A stretch of DNA of 48,549 bases from Crocinitomicaceae bacterium (GTDB taxonomy: Bacteria > Bacteroidota > Bacteroidia > Flavobacteriales_D > Crocinitomicaceae). The position numbers and the translations under genes were made by a program. The notes beneath the pieces are model-generated. The model saw only the letters and a program-made list of their open reading frames with translations. It had not been told where the DNA came from and made no database searches. Shown piece after piece: positions 1 to 9,820 of this stretch. The DNA lies in assembly GCA_030730025.1 (NCBI GenBank), contig JANQWC010000015.1, positions 43,272-91,820 of the forward strand, read 5' to 3'. Each line of letters opens with the position of its first letter. Positions within the stretch are counted from its first letter, which is position 1.

Positions 1-72
1 GAAATTGTTCTTGAGGAGGAACCGGTGGTAGAAGAGGAAATTGTTTCTGAAGAGGAACCGGTGGTCGAGCAA
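1..72 (+). repeat. 36-bp tandem repeat, two copies, in the TPR gene
   Basis: Bases 1-36 and 37-72 are near-identical 36-base units encoding EIV-x-EEEPVVE-x. The repeat may continue to the left of the window, so copy number is unknown. It lies in the acidic linker and is a plausible site of slippage-driven length variation. Confidence 0.8.
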
Positions 73-579
73 GAAGAAGTGCTTGAAGAGCAATCGATTC
101 CAAACGAAAACACCGCTCCCGACGAGCTCGATCAATTATTGAGAGCCAGCCTCATCAATTCGGCTTATGTCGACATTACCTATACCGAGGAGCTCAAAAC
201 ACTCGACCAACAAGAACAGGAGCCCACAATACCACCTGTGGTTGAGCAAGAAGCGCCAACTCAGGTGCCGCCTCAAGAAGAACGCTTTACTTTTTCGCAA
301 TGGCTGCACCTTGCTCAAGACCAAAATGAAGCGCAGCAAAAGCAATACCTCAGCATCGAGAAACCCAAACAAGATTTTTACTCGCCTGCCAAAAAAGCAA
401 AAGAGAGTTTGAGCGCCGATCAAATACCTGTTTCGGAAACCTTAGCTAAAATTTACGTGATGCAAGGCGCAGTAGCCAAAGCAATTGGGGTTTATGAGCA
501 ATTAATTTTGCTTAATCCGGAAAAAAAGAGTTTCTTTGCAAATCAAATTAAAGTACTTAAGAAAAACCTCAACGCTTAA
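1..579 (+). CDS. TPR-containing protein, 5' end outside window
   Basis: The frame is open from the first base, so the gene starts upstream; a GTG at 25 is only an internal codon. The visible part is very acidic at its N-terminal side, with two copies of a 12-residue unit ([14 protein letters not shown]) in the first 24 codons, then a Gln/Pro-rich linker. About 45 residues at the C-terminus (from [11 protein letters not shown] to LLNPEKK) look like one or two tetratricopeptide (TPR) helices. It stops two bases before secG. In Flavobacteriia an uncharacterised TPR protein commonly sits directly upstream of secG-groES-groEL (recalled, not searched). Its role is unknown; the acidic linker and TPR suggest a protein-interaction or scaffold function. 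Confidence 0.75.
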   Translation, partial: EIVLEEEPVVEEEIVSEEEPVVEQEEVLEEQSIPNENTAPDELDQLLRASLINSAYVDITYTEELKTLDQQEQEPTIPPVVEQEAPTQVPPQEERFTFSQWLHLAQDQNEAQQKQYLSIEKPKQDFYSPAKKAKESLSADQIPVSETLAKIYVMQGAVAKAIGVYEQLILLNPEKKSFFANQIKVLKKNLNA

Positions 580-581
580 TC

Positions 582-890
582 ATGACAGGAATACTTTCTT
601 TTTTAATCATCGTAGCCAGCGCATTGCTGATTCTCGTTGTTTATGTTCAAAACCCAAAAGGTGGGGGCCTAAGTGCTGATTTCGGTGGAGCTTCGCAATT
701 AGGGGGCGTACAACGCACCAACGAACTCATCGACAAACTTACTTGGGGCTTAGCTGCCGCTATCGTTGTTTTTAGCCTTGGTATCTCATTGAGCCAACCA
801 AAGCCACCTAAACAAGTAGCTCCACAAACCCAACAACAAGCACCAAATCAAGGTCAGGGTCAAAACCAAGGTCAGAGCCAAGGACAATAA
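582..890 (+). CDS. secG: Preprotein translocase subunit SecG
   Basis: SecG is the small auxiliary subunit of the SecYEG inner-membrane channel that assists SecA-driven export. The 102-residue protein has two membrane segments (about residues 3-21 and 53-70) separated by the conserved cytoplasmic loop, with QNPKGGGLS followed by FGGASQLGG, a typical SecG pattern. It ends in an unusual low-complexity tail from about residue 82 rich in Gln, Gly and Asn (repeating NQGQ / GQ units). It starts two bases after the TPR gene and is probably cotranscribed with it. A strong terminator at 911-947 separates it from groES. Confidence 0.95.
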   Translation: MTGILSFLIIVASALLILVVYVQNPKGGGLSADFGGASQLGGVQRTNELIDKLTWGLAAAIVVFSLGISLSQPKPPKQVAPQTQQQAPNQGQGQNQGQSQGQ

Positions 891-910
891 CCCGATTTTG
901 TTACCACATA

Positions 911-947
911 AAATGTCAGTATGTCACGCATACTGACATTTTTTTTT
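911..947 (+). terminator. Intrinsic terminator after secG
   Basis: A perfect 11-bp stem (913-923 with 929-939; ATGTCAGTATG against its complement), extended by two A-T pairs, closes a 5-base loop and is followed by an eight-base T run. It ends the TPR-secG transcript and isolates groESL. Confidence 0.9.
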
Positions 948-1024
948 GTCCTTTATGCAATTTTGACGCAAAACAGCAATTGGCATGTTTTTCGAAGGAG
1001 TGCACGCAACTAAAAATATTTTTT

Positions 1025-1300
1025 ATGTCAGTAAATTTCAAACCTTTGGCAGACAGAGTTCTGGTAGAACCTGCGCCAGCAGAGCAAAAAACAGCAAGCG
1101 GAATCATCATTCCTGATACCGCAAAAGAAAAACCTTTGCGCGGTACTGTTGTAGCGGCGGGGTCTGGCAAGCAAGATGAACCCATGTCGGTAAAAGTTGG
1201 CGACTCCATTCTTTATGGTCAGTACGCCGGAACCGAAATCAAAATTGATGGGCAAAACTTCCTCATCATGCGCGAATCAGACATTTACGGTATTTTTTAA
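1025..1300 (+). CDS. groS: Co-chaperonin GroES
   Basis: GroES is the heptameric lid of the GroEL folding chamber in the cytosol. The 91-residue product has the usual GroES length and signatures: [12 protein letters not shown] at the start, the mobile loop with the hydrophobic IIIP motif (SGIIIPDTA), [15 protein letters not shown], and an end in LIMRESDI. The start at 1025 is chosen over an in-frame ATG at 980 because the family begins directly with this MSVNFKPL segment and the extra 15 residues (rich in Cys and Phe) match nothing in GroES. groEL follows 19 bases later. No CIRCE inverted repeat is visible upstream, so HrcA-type control is not supported. Confidence 0.97.
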   Translation: MSVNFKPLADRVLVEPAPAEQKTASGIIIPDTAKEKPLRGTVVAAGSGKQDEPMSVKVGDSILYGQYAGTEIKIDGQNFLIMRESDIYGIF

Positions 1301-1313
1301 TCTTAATTTTTAA

Positions 1314-2957
<1,644 letters not shown>

Positions 2958-2964
2958 TGATCAT

Positions 2965-2986
2965 AAGAGCCCTCGGGCTCTTTTTC
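2965..2986 (+). terminator. Intrinsic terminator after groEL
   Basis: An 8-bp stem (AAGAGCCC with GGGCTCTT) is followed by a T run. It lies eight bases after the groEL stop codon and ends the groESL operon. Confidence 0.85.
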
Positions 2987-3032
2987 ATTTCTTTCTTCCC
3001 GTTTTGACGGATAGCGAGAAATGTCTATATAG

Positions 3033-3059
3033 AGCCACCTTCGGGTGGCTTTCTTTTTT
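3033..3059 (+). terminator. Second terminator hairpin between groEL and the SRAP gene
   Basis: A 7-bp stem AGCCACC/GGTGGCT with a TTCG tetraloop is followed by a T-rich tail. The 14-base core CCACCTTCGGGTGG is identical to that of the terminator at 15811-15836. It ends directly before the -7 box of the next gene. Confidence 0.75.
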
Positions 3060-3062
3060 GCT

Positions 3063-3070
3063 TAAATTTG
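3063..3070 (+). promoter_or_regulatory. Bacteroidota -7 box (TAAATTTG) for the SRAP gene
   Basis: An exact match to TAnnTTTG ends four bases before the ATG at 3075, so transcription would begin at or beside the start codon and the mRNA would be leaderless. The expected upstream TTG would fall in the preceding terminator stem and is not clearly present. Confidence 0.5.
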
Positions 3071-3074
3071 AGTG

Positions 3075-3785
3075 ATGTGCTATAGTAATTCGTCTACTTC
3101 AACAACCCAGCAGCTCGCAGAGCGCTACAGTAAATTAGTGCCTGGTAAGCCTATCGAATTGAATTATTATTTTGCATCGGGTTTTCAATTTCCAAATTGG
3201 CATGTGGTTACAAATGATGCCGTGCTCCAGCAAATGCGTTGGGGTTTGCTGCCCAATTGGTACAGGGGCTCAAATTGGCTGGATTTCGCCGCCAAAACCC
3301 TCAATGCGAGACTTGAAACTTGCACCGAAAAAGCTTCTTTTCGTCACTTAGTACAATCCAATCGTTGTCTCATTCCTTCAACAGGATTTTTTGAATGGCA
3401 ATCCAAAGGTAAACTCAAGATTCCTTATTTCATTAAAGCTATAAATCAACCTGTTTTTTCCATCGCAGGTCTATATGACACTTGGTTTAACACATCCACC
3501 GGAGCACAAGAAAAAACTTTTACGATTTTAACTACGGAGGCTATTGCCCTTATGGCTGAAATCCACAATACCAAGCAGCGTATGCCACTCGTTTTGGCGC
3601 CAAATGAAGAAAGCGGTTGGCTGAACGGAGCGCTCGCCTTACAAGACGTTTCAAACAGAGCAAACATCGAATTAGAGGCCTGGGAAGTTGAAAAAAAATT
3701 GATTTTGGGCCCCTCGGCAAATTCGCTGCAGGTGAGCCAAAGATATTGCAACAATTTGGCGGTGCAAAAGGGCTTATTTGACTAA
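3075..3785 (+). CDS. SRAP/HMCES/YedK-type abasic-site crosslinking protein
   Basis: SRAP proteins react through their N-terminal cysteine with abasic sites in single-stranded DNA, forming a protective crosslink. Catalytic residues are visible in order: Cys2, Asn in TLNARLET, Glu in STGFFEWQ, and His in IHNTKQRMP. The start is fixed by chemistry: ATG at 3075 is followed directly by the TGC codon, so Met removal exposes Cys2, whereas the GTG at 3072 would place Met before it. Length is 236 residues, usual for the family. The gene stands alone between two promoters, with no SOS genes beside it. Confidence 0.95.
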   Translation: MCYSNSSTSTTQQLAERYSKLVPGKPIELNYYFASGFQFPNWHVVTNDAVLQQMRWGLLPNWYRGSNWLDFAAKTLNARLETCTEKASFRHLVQSNRCLIPSTGFFEWQSKGKLKIPYFIKAINQPVFSIAGLYDTWFNTSTGAQEKTFTILTTEAIALMAEIHNTKQRMPLVLAPNEESGWLNGALALQDVSNRANIELEAWEVEKKLILGPSANSLQVSQRYCNNLAVQKGLFD

Positions 3786-3790
3786 CTTTG
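3783..3790 (+). promoter_or_regulatory. -7 box (TAACTTTG) for the lipoprotein at 3817
   Basis: An exact TAnnTTTG match overlaps the SRAP stop codon and lies 26 bases upstream of the next ATG. A TTTG at 3755-3758 is 24 bases upstream, slightly farther than the preferred spacing for the -33 element. Confidence 0.5.
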
Positions 3791-3816
3791 GCACCACAAT
3801 TGCATAGCGCCAACAC

Positions 3817-4482
3817 ATGAAATATATTCTTGTTTTTTTATTGATCGGACTGCTCTCAGCGTGCATCGAAATTTCCGATGACCTTACCCTCAACAACGAC
3901 GGTTCAGGTACGCTGCGCTACAAGATCAATTTAAGTGCAAGCAAGGTCAAGGTCAATTCAATTTTAGCCTTAGACAGCCTAGGCGGAAAGCCCGTTCCGA
4001 GCAAGACCCAAATCAGCGCTAAAATCAATGAGTTTGTGCGCATTTTAGACGCGCAAGTGGGCATTTCAAATGTGCTGGTAGAAGAAAGCTACACCGATTT
4101 TATCTTTAAGTTTTCCTGTGATTTCAGCAGCATACGCAACCTCCAAGATGGCATCAAAGTGAGCATCGCCCAAATTACCAATGACAAGGTAACAACCGCA
4201 GCCGATCAATATTGGCTCAGTTGGGATGGCAACACCTTAGTGCGCAGCATTCCGTCTTACGTGACCCAGCAAATAAAAAACTATAAATTGGAAGATGCCG
4301 AGCAGCTCAAAGTAGGTGTATACACTTCCATCGCGCGCTTTGAGCGCCCTGTTGCCTCCTTCGAAAATAAGCTCGGAACGCTGAGTAAAAATCAAATGGC
4401 GGTAATGGTCAGAACCAACACCTTCGAGCTCAAAGAAAACCAACACCTGCTCGACAACACAATTGTATTAACTCCGAGATGA
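3817..4482 (+). CDS. Lipoprotein of unknown function
   Basis: This 221-residue protein starts with a clear lipoprotein signal: MKYILVFLLIGLLSAC, with the lipobox cysteine at residue 16. The mature part begins ISDDLTLNNDGSGTLRYKI, which resembles the start of LppM-like bacterial lipoproteins that measure as one beta-rich domain, but I cannot assign a family firmly. No membrane helix follows the signal, so it is probably anchored in the outer membrane facing the periplasm. The next gene begins 43 bases later on the same strand, and the two paralogous secreted proteins there may be functional partners. Confidence 0.8.
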   Translation: MKYILVFLLIGLLSACIEISDDLTLNNDGSGTLRYKINLSASKVKVNSILALDSLGGKPVPSKTQISAKINEFVRILDAQVGISNVLVEESYTDFIFKFSCDFSSIRNLQDGIKVSIAQITNDKVTTAADQYWLSWDGNTLVRSIPSYVTQQIKNYKLEDAEQLKVGVYTSIARFERPVASFENKLGTLSKNQMAVMVRTNTFELKENQHLLDNTIVLTPR

Positions 4483-4525
4483 TAATCGCGGATTATGCTT
4501 AACTTCGTTCTATAATTTCTATCGC

Positions 4526-6394
4526 GTGAGTCAACATTTCAAGATGGTCCTGGGTTTGGTAATGGCCTTGCTCTTTGGCACCACTGCCCAAGCCCAAATA
4601 CAGCAAATCCAATCTGAGCAATTGCTGCCCAAAGATGCCGTAACGGTTTTCAGCATCAATAACATCAGCTTGTTGCAGAAAATTTCCATGGATGAACTCG
4701 TGAACTACGAATTCATGTCTGAGGTGCACCAAGAACTCTTCGACGGCTCTACTGCTGGCAAAACACTTAAAGACGCAGGCCTAGACTTCAATCAACGCCT
4801 GAATTTATTTTACGGTAAATCCAACACCCACGAGCTCACCGGCTTTACATTTGGCATCTCTGATAAAAAGGCTTTGTTCGAAGTTTTTGACGATTTTCAG
4901 GTTGTTGAGAGCCCATTAGCAGGCTTAGAAATCTACGGCACTTTCTTCAATCAATTATTGATCAAAGACAACAAAGCCATCCTCATCCGCATCGAGCCTA
5001 CTATGGAACACATCGATGCCGTGACCGACTCCATTTGGTATGCACGCGGCAACGAAATGCCCTTTGACTTTTTTGAAGAGGCCCCGCAAGAAGAGCAAAT
5101 TCTCGATGAACAAACCTACGAAGACAACCCCAACACCAATGTTTTTCCGGAGGCTACTGAAAATCCAGCGGTTAAAAATTACTACGAGCTCCGCGACAGC
5201 GTGCAAGTGATGCTCCAACAAGCCGAGTTGGCGCGCGTCATCGACGAAATCTTTGTGCAAGGTATCAATCTCTACAATCTCGACCCGCGTTTTGCCGCGC
5301 AACTTACCCACAACGCAGAAGGTGTATTTTACCTAGACAACGCCCGTAATTTAGATAAATCGGAGGGCTTGTGGTATTTTCAGACAGTTTTACCTACGCT
5401 TTACAAGGATATTCAAGAACTCTACGCCGGAAATGTCATTTTAGGCGACCTCTTTTTACGAGATAACAAAGTTGATTTTGAAGTAGAAGCACAATATGGA
5501 GCTGCTTTGGGTAGCATTTACGCCCAAATGAATGATGCCAAATTTGACAAAAATGTCTTGGCGTATATCCCGGCACAAAGCCCCGCGTATTTTACTTATA
5601 ACATCAACCTAGAGCAGGCCTACGAGCAAGCTTACAAGGTGTTGCTTCCTTTGCTTACCGACGAGAAAAACGCGCAAATTGCCATGAACGTGCTCACCCT
5701 AGAGCTCCTCAATGAATTCATCAACAAAGAAGCGCTGTTTGACACCTACAAGGGCAGTATGTTTGGCACTTTCAACGGGATCAAAAAGGTTAAAACCAAA
5801 AAAATCGAATTTAGCTACGACGAAGAAACCTTCGCTTATCAAGAAACGGAGACCGAAACCGAAGCAGAAATGCCCATTTTTACGTTGGGCTTCACTACTG
5901 CGCGTGCAGATATTCCAGAGATGGTACTCAAGCACATGGCGCGCTTGAGCTCTCGCATTCAGCGTTTTGAAAATTACTGGCGCATCGACAACGCCATTCT
6001 AGATGCGGCGCCGCTGTATATTCTCAATACGGGCAAGTTGCTTATTTTCACCAACGACGAAGACCTCGCTAGAATGCATCCAAAAGGCTACGGCAAAGGT
6101 GCTTTGGCTAAAAAAGAGCGCAACGCTGCTCGCCAAAGTGGCTTTATGTACGGTTCGGTAGACATTCCTAAAACACTAGATCGCTTCCCAACCGAGGTGC
6201 TCACCCCACGCAACGCCGAAATAGTATCGTCATTAAAAGGCAAGTCAGGTCAACTCATCCTGACCTCATCGGAAACCAATACCGAGCACACCACCTTTAA
6301 ATTAAGTTACTCCTATGTAGGTGCAGAATCTACAGGTAAGCATTTGCTCGACCTCGTGAATTCACTCTATCTCATCTACACGCTGAACCCTTAA
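4526..6394 (+). CDS. Secreted/periplasmic protein of unknown function, paralogue of the next gene
   Basis: The 622-residue product has an N-terminal signal peptide ending around TTAQAQ (residues 19-24) and no other obvious membrane segment. The frame begins with GTG at 4526; an ATG at 4544 (residue 7) would still leave a hydrophobic signal but would lose its only lysine, so GTG is preferred. After the signal the pattern of LPKDAV, SINNISLLQK, NYEFM and a run of acidic segments (about residues 185-215) appears. The opening 150 residues share the order of motifs with the product at 6397, suggesting an old duplication. It may resemble large uncharacterised Bacteroidota envelope proteins such as DUF4836, but I cannot confirm this. 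Confidence 0.75.
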   Translation: MSQHFKMVLGLVMALLFGTTAQAQIQQIQSEQLLPKDAVTVFSINNISLLQKISMDELVNYEFMSEVHQELFDGSTAGKTLKDAGLDFNQRLNLFYGKSNTHELTGFTFGISDKKALFEVFDDFQVVESPLAGLEIYGTFFNQLLIKDNKAILIRIEPTMEHIDAVTDSIWYARGNEMPFDFFEEAPQEEQILDEQTYEDNPNTNVFPEATENPAVKNYYELRDSVQVMLQQAELARVIDEIFVQGINLYNLDPRFAAQLTHNAEGVFYLDNARNLDKSEGLWYFQTVLPTLYKDIQELYAGNVILGDLFLRDNKVDFEVEAQYGAALGSIYAQMNDAKFDKNVLAYIPAQSPAYFTYNINLEQAYEQAYKVLLPLLTDEKNAQIAMNVLTLELLNEFINKEALFDTYKGSMFGTFNGIKKVKTKKIEFSYDEETFAYQETETETEAEMPIFTLGFTTARADIPEMVLKHMARLSSRIQRFENYWRIDNAILDAAPLYILNTGKLLIFTNDEDLARMHPKGYGKGALAKKERNAARQSGFMYGSVDIPKTLDRFPTEVLTPRNAEIVSSLKGKSGQLILTSSETNTEHTTFKLSYSYVGAESTGKHLLDLVNSLYLIYTLNP

Positions 6395-6396
6395 AA

Positions 6397-7725
6397 ATGT
6401 ATCGCAAGTTCCTGACACTCGTCTTGATTGCCGGCAGTTTGGGTTTGGTCTTGTTTGTCAAATCTTTCTTGTTTGAGCAACCCAAAACACCTCGTTTGCT
6501 CGACCGGATACCGAGTGCCGATTTTTTAGCTAAAGCCAATATTTTAGAGCTCGCCAAAGAAACCAATTCGCTGCTGCAGTATAACAAACTCTCCATGCGC
6601 GACTTCACCACCTATGAGTTTCTCTTGGGGCAAGGCAAGCAGTACGGCATCGATTTGGAATCTAATCTCTATCTTTTCGCCAATGAAAATGGCAATTGGG
6701 GTGCGCTCATTCGACTCACCGATTCTTCAAAAATTCAACTCGGAATAGAACGCTTATCAAAATATACAGCATTACAAGATTCTGTGGTTGGAGGTAATAA
6801 ATTTTACTACATACAGAAAGAAAAATCTTTCCTGCATTACGGTAAAGATTATGCGCTGATTTATCAGGGAACAGACTTTATCAAAACCTTGAACCACGTT
6901 GTTTCGGCACATTATGGTGCGCAGCAAAAAGTCTGGAGGCAGTTTCTCAAGCAAAAGCAGTTCAAAAACGAACACCTCGTGATTTATGCCAATTGGCCAA
7001 AATTGAAGCGTTTTGATGTCCAGACCGCTATGTTTGCCCACGACAGCGATTCACTGGGTTTTCGCCTCAAAAGCTATATCAAAAAACGCACTCCTTTGTA
7101 TTTTTCGCTCAAGCGCTCGGGCTTGAGTTATAAAGGCGACCTACAAACCGACCGCTTCATCGACATTCACTTAGATGTCAGGGAGTTTAAGCAGCAAAAA
7201 CAAGATTCTGTCTATGTGCAACTCGCACAGTTGAGCCGAAAAGTTGGTTTCCCCTTTGAGCGTTTTATAGCTGCCTGGAACGGTGACCTCGTTTATCAAG
7301 AAGGTGGAAAGCAAATCCAGGAAGTGCGCTTTATTGAAACTATTCTAGATGACGACTTCAACGAGACAGAAGTAGAGCGTTTGCGCTACGACACCGTTGC
7401 TGGTTTTGCGGTGCTGGCTTCCTTGAATCGCTCAGGACCTCAATTTATCGGAAAATTAGCTCAAAAAGGCCTACTGCGCGAAGACGAAAATGGCTATCGC
7501 TTTCTGTTTTCGCCCTTGCTGCATTTCCAAAAATCTGGCCCATATTACCAATATTTTTCTATAGCTACTTCGCCGCGTGTGGTGCGCAGCAAACAAAACC
7601 AAGTGCTCTGGAAATACAAAGGCACGAAATACTACTTTAAAATCGATAAACTCACGCGTTACGAAATCTTTGGGAGCCTTCAGGTGCCGGTAAGATCTAT
7701 CCTCAGACGCAACAAACTCATTTAG
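6397..7725 (+). CDS. Membrane-anchored envelope protein of unknown function
   Basis: The 442-residue protein has one N-terminal hydrophobic segment (residues 5-24, LTLVLIAGSLGLVLFVKSF) with no cleavage motif, so it is probably anchored in the inner membrane with the bulk in the periplasm. It starts two bases after the 622-residue protein, so the two are cotranscribed. The segment RIPSADFLAKANILEL and the following pattern (YGIDLESNLYLF, WGALIRL, YYIQKEK, DYALIYQG) parallel the corresponding part of its neighbour. No catalytic motif is visible. Function is unknown. Confidence 0.75.
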   Translation: MYRKFLTLVLIAGSLGLVLFVKSFLFEQPKTPRLLDRIPSADFLAKANILELAKETNSLLQYNKLSMRDFTTYEFLLGQGKQYGIDLESNLYLFANENGNWGALIRLTDSSKIQLGIERLSKYTALQDSVVGGNKFYYIQKEKSFLHYGKDYALIYQGTDFIKTLNHVVSAHYGAQQKVWRQFLKQKQFKNEHLVIYANWPKLKRFDVQTAMFAHDSDSLGFRLKSYIKKRTPLYFSLKRSGLSYKGDLQTDRFIDIHLDVREFKQQKQDSVYVQLAQLSRKVGFPFERFIAAWNGDLVYQEGGKQIQEVRFIETILDDDFNETEVERLRYDTVAGFAVLASLNRSGPQFIGKLAQKGLLREDENGYRFLFSPLLHFQKSGPYYQYFSIATSPRVVRSKQNQVLWKYKGTKYYFKIDKLTRYEIFGSLQVPVRSILRRNKLI

Positions 7726-7746
7726 TCAGGTCGGAATCCGTCTGAA

Positions 7747-8739
7747 TCAAGCGAAAATAAACTCGTCTTGGTGTGCTTCGATGTAGGAAAGGATGCCTAA
7801 GATTTCATCGAGTTCTGCAGTGGTGACCAAACGGGTGCGGTAATCCTTGAAATGCGAAATGCCTTTGAAATAATTGGTGTAGTGGCGCTTCATTTCGGCG
7901 ATGCCAAGTTTGGGGCCTTTCCACTTGATACTCATCAGTAAATGTTCTCTGCAGGCCAAAACGCGTTCGGCGAGCGTTGGGCCGGCCAATTGTTCACCGG
8001 TGGCCACGAAATGCTTGATTTCTCTGAAAATCCAGGGATAGCCAATAGAAGCGCGACCAATCATGACGCCATCTACGCCGTAGCGGTTTTTGTAAGTGAG
8101 TGCTTTTTCTGGGCTATCGATGTCACCGTTGCCAAATACCGGAATGCGCATGCGCGGATTGTTCTTGACCTCGGCAATTAAAGACCAATCAGCTTCACCT
8201 TTATACATTTGTTTGCGGGTTCGGCCGTGAATAGAGATGGCTTCAATGCCGATATCTTGTAGCCTTTCTGCGGCATCGACTACATTTTTGGTGTCGTCGT
8301 CCCAGCCAAGGCGGGTTTTGACGGTAACCGGCAGACTTGTGGCATTCACAATTTCTTTGGTGAGTCTAACCATTTTGGGGATGTCTTGCAATAGACCTGC
8401 GCCAGCACCTTTACAAGTGACTTTTTTAACTGGGCAACCGTAATTGATGTCGATGAGGTCGGGCTGAACGGCTTCAATAATTTGTGCCGATTGCACCATG
8501 CTTTCGGTTTCTGAACCAAAAATTTGGATGCCGATAGGGCGTTCGTATTCAAAAATATCGAGCTTTTGACGGCTTTTGGCCGCGTCGCGGATGAGTCCTT
8601 CCGAAGAGATGAATTCGGTGTACATGAGGTCTGCGCCGTATTGCTTGCAAAGCGCACGGAAAGGCGGGTCAGAGACGTCTTCCATAGGAGCCAAGAGCAA
8701 CGGGAAATCGCCGAGTTCGATATTGCGAATTTTTACCAT
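7747..8739 (-). CDS. dusB: tRNA-dihydrouridine synthase (DusB-like)
   Basis: Dus enzymes are FMN- and NADPH-dependent and reduce uridine to dihydrouridine in the tRNA D-loop. The 330-residue protein begins with the flavin barrel motif LLLAPMEDVSDPPFR, carries INYGCPVKKVTCKGAGAG with the catalytic cysteine at residue 102, and the FMN-phosphate segments VKTRLGW, SIHGRTRKQMY and VFGNGDI, then GVMIGRASIGYPW. A C-terminal helical domain completes it. The gene is last in a three-gene minus-strand group (sprT-like, manC, dus), 13 bases after manC. It is convergent with the preceding plus-strand gene, with no convincing terminator between. Confidence 0.93.
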   Translation of the reverse strand: MVKIRNIELGDFPLLLAPMEDVSDPPFRALCKQYGADLMYTEFISSEGLIRDAAKSRQKLDIFEYERPIGIQIFGSETESMVQSAQIIEAVQPDLIDINYGCPVKKVTCKGAGAGLLQDIPKMVRLTKEIVNATSLPVTVKTRLGWDDDTKNVVDAAERLQDIGIEAISIHGRTRKQMYKGEADWSLIAEVKNNPRMRIPVFGNGDIDSPEKALTYKNRYGVDGVMIGRASIGYPWIFREIKHFVATGEQLAGPTLAERVLACREHLLMSIKWKGPKLGIAEMKRHYTNYFKGISHFKDYRTRLVTTAELDEILGILSYIEAHQDEFIFA

Positions 8740-8752
8740 CTTTTGCTACAAT

Positions 8753-9820
8753 TTAAAGCCCCATTGCTTTGAGGTATTCTTTGAGCTTTTGCTCGTTGCT
8801 GAGCTTGAGCACCATTAATTTATCGGCGGTGTCTACAACGATGTAATCTTGTAGGCCATCTAGCAACACTGTTTTTTCTTTTGGCACATTGACCAAGCAG
8901 TTGCTCGAATCAAAGGCAAAAACGTTAGTGCCAATAATAGAATTTTGTTGTTCGTCTTTATTGAGGTGGGTGGTTAGGCTGCCCCAAGTACCGAGGTCGC
9001 TCCAGTCAAAATCAGCCAAAACCATACTGACGTTTTGCGCTTTTTCCATAACGGCAAAATCGATGGAAATATCGGTGCAAGCGTCAAAAGCATCTTTTAA
9101 GAAAGCGATTTCTTGGGTGCTGCCATATACAGAAGGCTGCGCGGTAAAGATGTCGTAAATATCTTTTTGATGCTGTGCGAGCGCCTCGAGAATGACAGTT
9201 GCTTTCCAAACAAAAATACCGGCATTCCAGTAGAAATTGCCTGCGCGAAGAAATTCTTCGGCGGTGGCCAAGTTTGGTTTCTCTCTAAATTGTAAGACAG
9301 GGCAAGCGCTACCTTTGGTAGTATGCGCTGTTTGTTCGAATTCTATGTAGCCATAGCCGGTGTCGGGACGCGTTGGTTCGATGCCGAGCGTAACGAGTTT
9401 GTCGTCTTGGGCGGTGTGCCAGGCCGTGCGGATAATTTCTTCGAAGCGCGCCTCATTGATGATGAGGTGATCAGCAGGAGAAATGAGCAAGGTGGCGGCG
9501 GGGTCTAGGGCGTGAATTTTTGCCGCGGCATAAGCAATGCAAGGCGCTGTGTTTTTGCGCGCTGGCTCGCACAATACTTGGCTGCTGGTGAGCTCGGGTA
9601 GTTGCTCGAGCACCAATGCTTCATAGGCGGTATTGGTGAGGATGTAGATGTTTTCTGCAGGAATGAATTTTTGCAAGCGCTCAAACGTGAGTCTGAGTAA
9701 AGACTTACCGATGCCGAGGACATCTAAAAATTGCTTCGGGTTTTCGGCAGTAGAAAGTGGCCAAAAACGGCTTCCGACGCCGCCAGCCATAATGAGGCCA
9801 TAAGTATGTTTGCTATTCAT
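8753..9820 (-). CDS. manC: Mannose-1-phosphate guanylyltransferase
   Basis: The enzyme makes GDP-mannose from mannose-1-phosphate and GTP for polysaccharide and glycan synthesis. The nucleotidyl-transferase signature is at the N-terminus (LIMAGGVGSRFWPLS), followed by NPKQFLDVLG, ISPADHLI, GYGYIEF, FREKPN, and FYWNAGIFVWKA. At 355 residues it is the single-domain form, without a fused phosphomannose isomerase. The start at 9820 is chosen over an in-frame ATG at 9850 because the signature then lies about ten residues from the N-terminus as in homologues; this gives an 8-base overlap with the upstream sprT-like gene. Translation coupling is likely. Confidence 0.93.
   Translation of the reverse strand: MNSKHTYGLIMAGGVGSRFWPLSTAENPKQFLDVLGIGKSLLRLTFERLQKFIPAENIYILTNTAYEALVLEQLPELTSSQVLCEPARKNTAPCIAYAAAKIHALDPAATLLISPADHLIINEARFEEIIRTAWHTAQDDKLVTLGIEPTRPDTGYGYIEFEQTAHTTKGSACPVLQFREKPNLATAEEFLRAGNFYWNAGIFVWKATVILEALAQHQKDIYDIFTAQPSVYGSTQEIAFLKDAFDACTDISIDFAVMEKAQNVSMVLADFDWSDLGTWGSLTTHLNKDEQQNSIIGTNVFAFDSSNCLVNVPKEKTVLLDGLQDYIVVDTADKLMVLKLSNEQKLKEYLKAMGL

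Noticed and set aside
980..1024. Longer GroES start
   Set aside because: The extra 15 residues do not match the GroES family, which starts at 1025.
3004..3031. TTGACG and TATATA spaced by 16 bases, an E. coli-like promoter
   Set aside because: This lineage uses TAnnTTTG; an exact box is nearer the gene, and the transcript would cross a terminator hairpin.
4482..4496. Hairpin ATAATC-GCG-GATTAT after the lipoprotein gene
   Set aside because: No T run follows and the stem is short and AT-rich, so termination is not supported.
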